Shown here: positions 5,412 through 6,708 of the stretch, in pieces | Layout: every line of letters starts with the position of its first letter | How positions within the stretch are numbered: the stretch's first letter is position 1 | Assembly: GCA_903911805.1 (NCBI GenBank) | Contig: CAIWET010000350.1 | Location: forward strand, 1-6,708 | DNA: 6,708 nucleotides | Direction of reading: 5' to 3' | DNA from: an uncultured Ignavibacteria bacterium | Lineage (GTDB): Bacteria; Bacteroidota; Ignavibacteria; Kapaibacteriales; UBA2268 | Notes under the pieces: generated by a model | What the model was told of the DNA's origin: nothing | What the model saw: only the letters and a program-made list of their open reading frames with translations | The model's database searches: none | Program-made: the position numbers and the translations under genes

Positions 5412-5984
5412 TTATAACTTTTTTTTTCTTAGTTCACTTACATATTCAGGAGTAAGACCTAAATATGAAGCAACCATGTATTGTGGAACGCGTTGGATGA
5501 AATCGGGAAATGATGAACAAAATTGCAAATAGAATTCTTCTTTTGATAGTTCATACATTTGTTTTATTCTGAGTTGTGATGCTGCAACATTTCGTTGTAA
5601 AATTATTCGAAAATAGCGTTCCATCTCGGGTAATTCTTTGAATAAAGATTCTAAATTATTTGAATCGATACTTAAAATTTGCGATTTTTCAACTGTTTGA
5701 ATATAATATGGAGAAATCGAATTATCAGCAAAGCTAAAAAAATCACTAATCCACCAATTTTCCATTGCAAATTGCGTAATTTGCTCATTCAATTTATTAT
5801 TGATGAAATACATTCTTAAGCATCCTTTATCAACAAAATGAATATCATTACAAATTTGCCCATCCTTTAACAAAAAATCTTTCTTTTTATAGCTTTTTGA
5901 TTTGAAATACTTTTGAAGAATTTCAACTGAATTTTCATTTAATTCAATAAATTTTCTTATATGATTAATTAAGTTTAAGTACAT
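5412..5984 (-). CDS. Crp/Fnr-family transcriptional regulator
   Basis: 190 residues; an in-frame TGA three codons upstream of the ATG supports this start. The N-terminal two-thirds is a cyclic-nucleotide-binding-type beta-roll (KSKSYKKKDFLLKDGQICND, then HFVDKGCLRMYFINN), followed by a long helix near 115-150. The C-terminal helix-turn-helix is RVPQYMVASYLGLTPEYVSE (about 165-184), the form typical of the many Bacteroidota Crp/Fnr proteins. The N-terminal Cys cluster of FNR is absent, so oxygen sensing by an iron-sulfur cluster is not indicated; the ligand is unknown. Its target is unknown; the FNR-like repeat at 1712-1727 is one candidate. A TATATTTG at 6084-6091 on this strand could be its -7 element, with a leader of about 90 bases. 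Confidence 0.9.
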   Translation of the reverse strand: MYLNLINHIRKFIELNENSVEILQKYFKSKSYKKKDFLLKDGQICNDIHFVDKGCLRMYFINNKLNEQITQFAMENWWISDFFSFADNSISPYYIQTVEKSQILSIDSNNLESLFKELPEMERYFRIILQRNVAASQLRIKQMYELSKEEFYLQFCSSFPDFIQRVPQYMVASYLGLTPEYVSELRKKKL

Positions 5985-6083
5985 TTTAAATCATCCATAT
6001 TCATTTATGTTAACAATATCAAGGAAGCAAATATTAAAAAAGATTCATGAAAATACTATTAATCGTGCCGATAGCTAAAATTC

Positions 6084-6091
6084 CAAATATA
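6084..6091 (-). promoter_or_regulatory. Candidate -7 promoter element for the Crp/Fnr-family gene
   Basis: Reads TATATTTG on the minus strand, matching TAnnTTTG. No good -33 partner is seen, and the surrounding AT-richness makes chance matches likely. Confidence 0.25.
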
Positions 6092-6132
6092 TTTTCAAAA
6101 ATCAATAAAAAATCTATAGGATTTATGAAAAA

Positions 6133-6690
6133 TTAAACTCTCAATAAACCTCTAAAACCACGGGCAGCATAATATGATTCTGCTCCATTGTGGTATTTAA
6201 ATATGTGGTTATATCTGCGATCGCAAAATATTGCTCCACCAAGTTTTCTTATTTCAGGAGGAGTCATAACCCAACTTGAAGTTTTTAAATCAAATTCACC
6301 AAATTTTTGTAAATCTCTATATTGTTCTTCTGTTAAGAGTTCAATACCGATTTCAGCAGCTAAATCAATTACGTTATTGGCTGGTTTATTCTCTTTTCGT
6401 GAATCTAATGCTTTTTTGTCATAACACAAACTTCTACGACCTTTTGGGCTTTCAGCAGAACAATCATAAAACAGGTATTCACCTGAATTAGTATCAAATC
6501 CAATTACATCAGGTTCGCCACCAGTCAATTCCATTTGGTCAAGAATCCATAATTTTTCAGTATTTGCTAATAATTTTGCTTGAATTTTAACCCAATCTAT
6601 TCCAATATGACGATTAATATTTTTTTCAAATCTTGCTTTTAATAAATCGAGTAATGTCTTGCTTTGTTCTTGTGATAATTCTTTATTCAT
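6133..6690 (-). CDS. DUF4256 family protein
   Basis: 185 residues, complete, and the usual length of this family. Recognised by its highly conserved blocks: LKARFEKNINRHIGIDW (about 17-33), GGEPDVIGFD (about 57-66), YDCSAESPKGRRSLCYD (about 74-90), LDSRKENKP, IELLTEEQYRDLQKFGEFD, TSSWVMTPPEIRKLGGAIFC and the C-terminal YHNGAESYYAARGFRG. The family is cytosolic and of unknown function; I see no signal peptide or membrane segment. Conserved Glu, Asp, Cys and Arg clusters suggest an enzyme, but no reaction can be named. It lies upstream of the Crp/Fnr gene on the same strand with a 148-base gap, so it is probably a separate unit. Confidence 0.93.
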   Translation of the reverse strand: MNKELSQEQSKTLLDLLKARFEKNINRHIGIDWVKIQAKLLANTEKLWILDQMELTGGEPDVIGFDTNSGEYLFYDCSAESPKGRRSLCYDKKALDSRKENKPANNVIDLAAEIGIELLTEEQYRDLQKFGEFDLKTSSWVMTPPEIRKLGGAIFCDRRYNHIFKYHNGAESYYAARGFRGLLRV

Positions 6691-6708
6691 AACTATTTTC
6701 TTTCAATA

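Noticed and set aside
6047..6136. A 29-codon plus-strand reading frame starting MKILLIVPIAKIP.
   Set aside because: It has no clear ribosome binding site, no promoter, no recognisable family, and its end runs into the 3' end of the DUF4256 gene. It is probably chance in AT-rich DNA, although a remnant of a gene start cannot be excluded.

Overview
This AT-rich window most resembles a member of Bacteroidota or the wider Bacteroidota-Ignavibacteria group. The evidence is several matches to the Bacteroidetes -7 promoter element TAnnTTTG, a TPR sensor kinase and a Crp/Fnr-type regulator typical of that group, and strong A/T codon bias. The exact lineage cannot be fixed from sequence reading alone. 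No tRNA, rRNA, CRISPR array, insertion sequence or phage gene was seen.

Layout. (1) Positions 1-1524, minus strand: a TPR-repeat membrane sensor histidine kinase, cut by the window edge just after its phospho-acceptor His box. (2) Positions 1525-1932: a 408-base intergenic region between divergent genes. It holds a candidate promoter for the kinase, a Bacteroidetes-type promoter facing right with an FNR-like inverted repeat over its -33 element, and a structured leader RNA. I read this leader as a transcription-terminating riboswitch; nothing recognisable lies in about 1578-1706. (3) Positions 1933-4660, plus strand: a tightly packed operon of a CMD/AhpD-like protein, a single-domain ChrA-type transporter, moaA, moaC and a MOSC-domain protein. 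Junctions overlap by 8, 4 and 8 bases, with one 3-base gap. A two-way hairpin terminator follows. (4) Positions 4711-6690, minus strand: a DUF4256 protein, a Crp/Fnr-family regulator, a 58-residue winged-helix protein and a PNPOx-like flavin-binding protein.

The central theme is molybdenum (or tungsten) cofactor synthesis. MoaA and MoaC convert GTP to cyclic pyranopterin monophosphate, and the MOSC protein probably handles sulfur or cofactor transfer. moaE, moaD, mogA and moeA are not in the window. The leader RNA has a clear switching layout: a single GCAAAG segment can pair either with an upstream CTTTGC, closing the putative aptamer, or with a downstream CTTTGC, forming an antiterminator that blocks a 12-pair terminator hairpin. 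This predicts feedback shut-off by a ligand, most simply the cofactor. The core also resembles, from memory, the Moco riboswitch of the E. coli moaA leader. The ChrA-type half transporter inside this operon suggests a role in oxyanion (molybdate or tungstate) handling, which is a hypothesis only.
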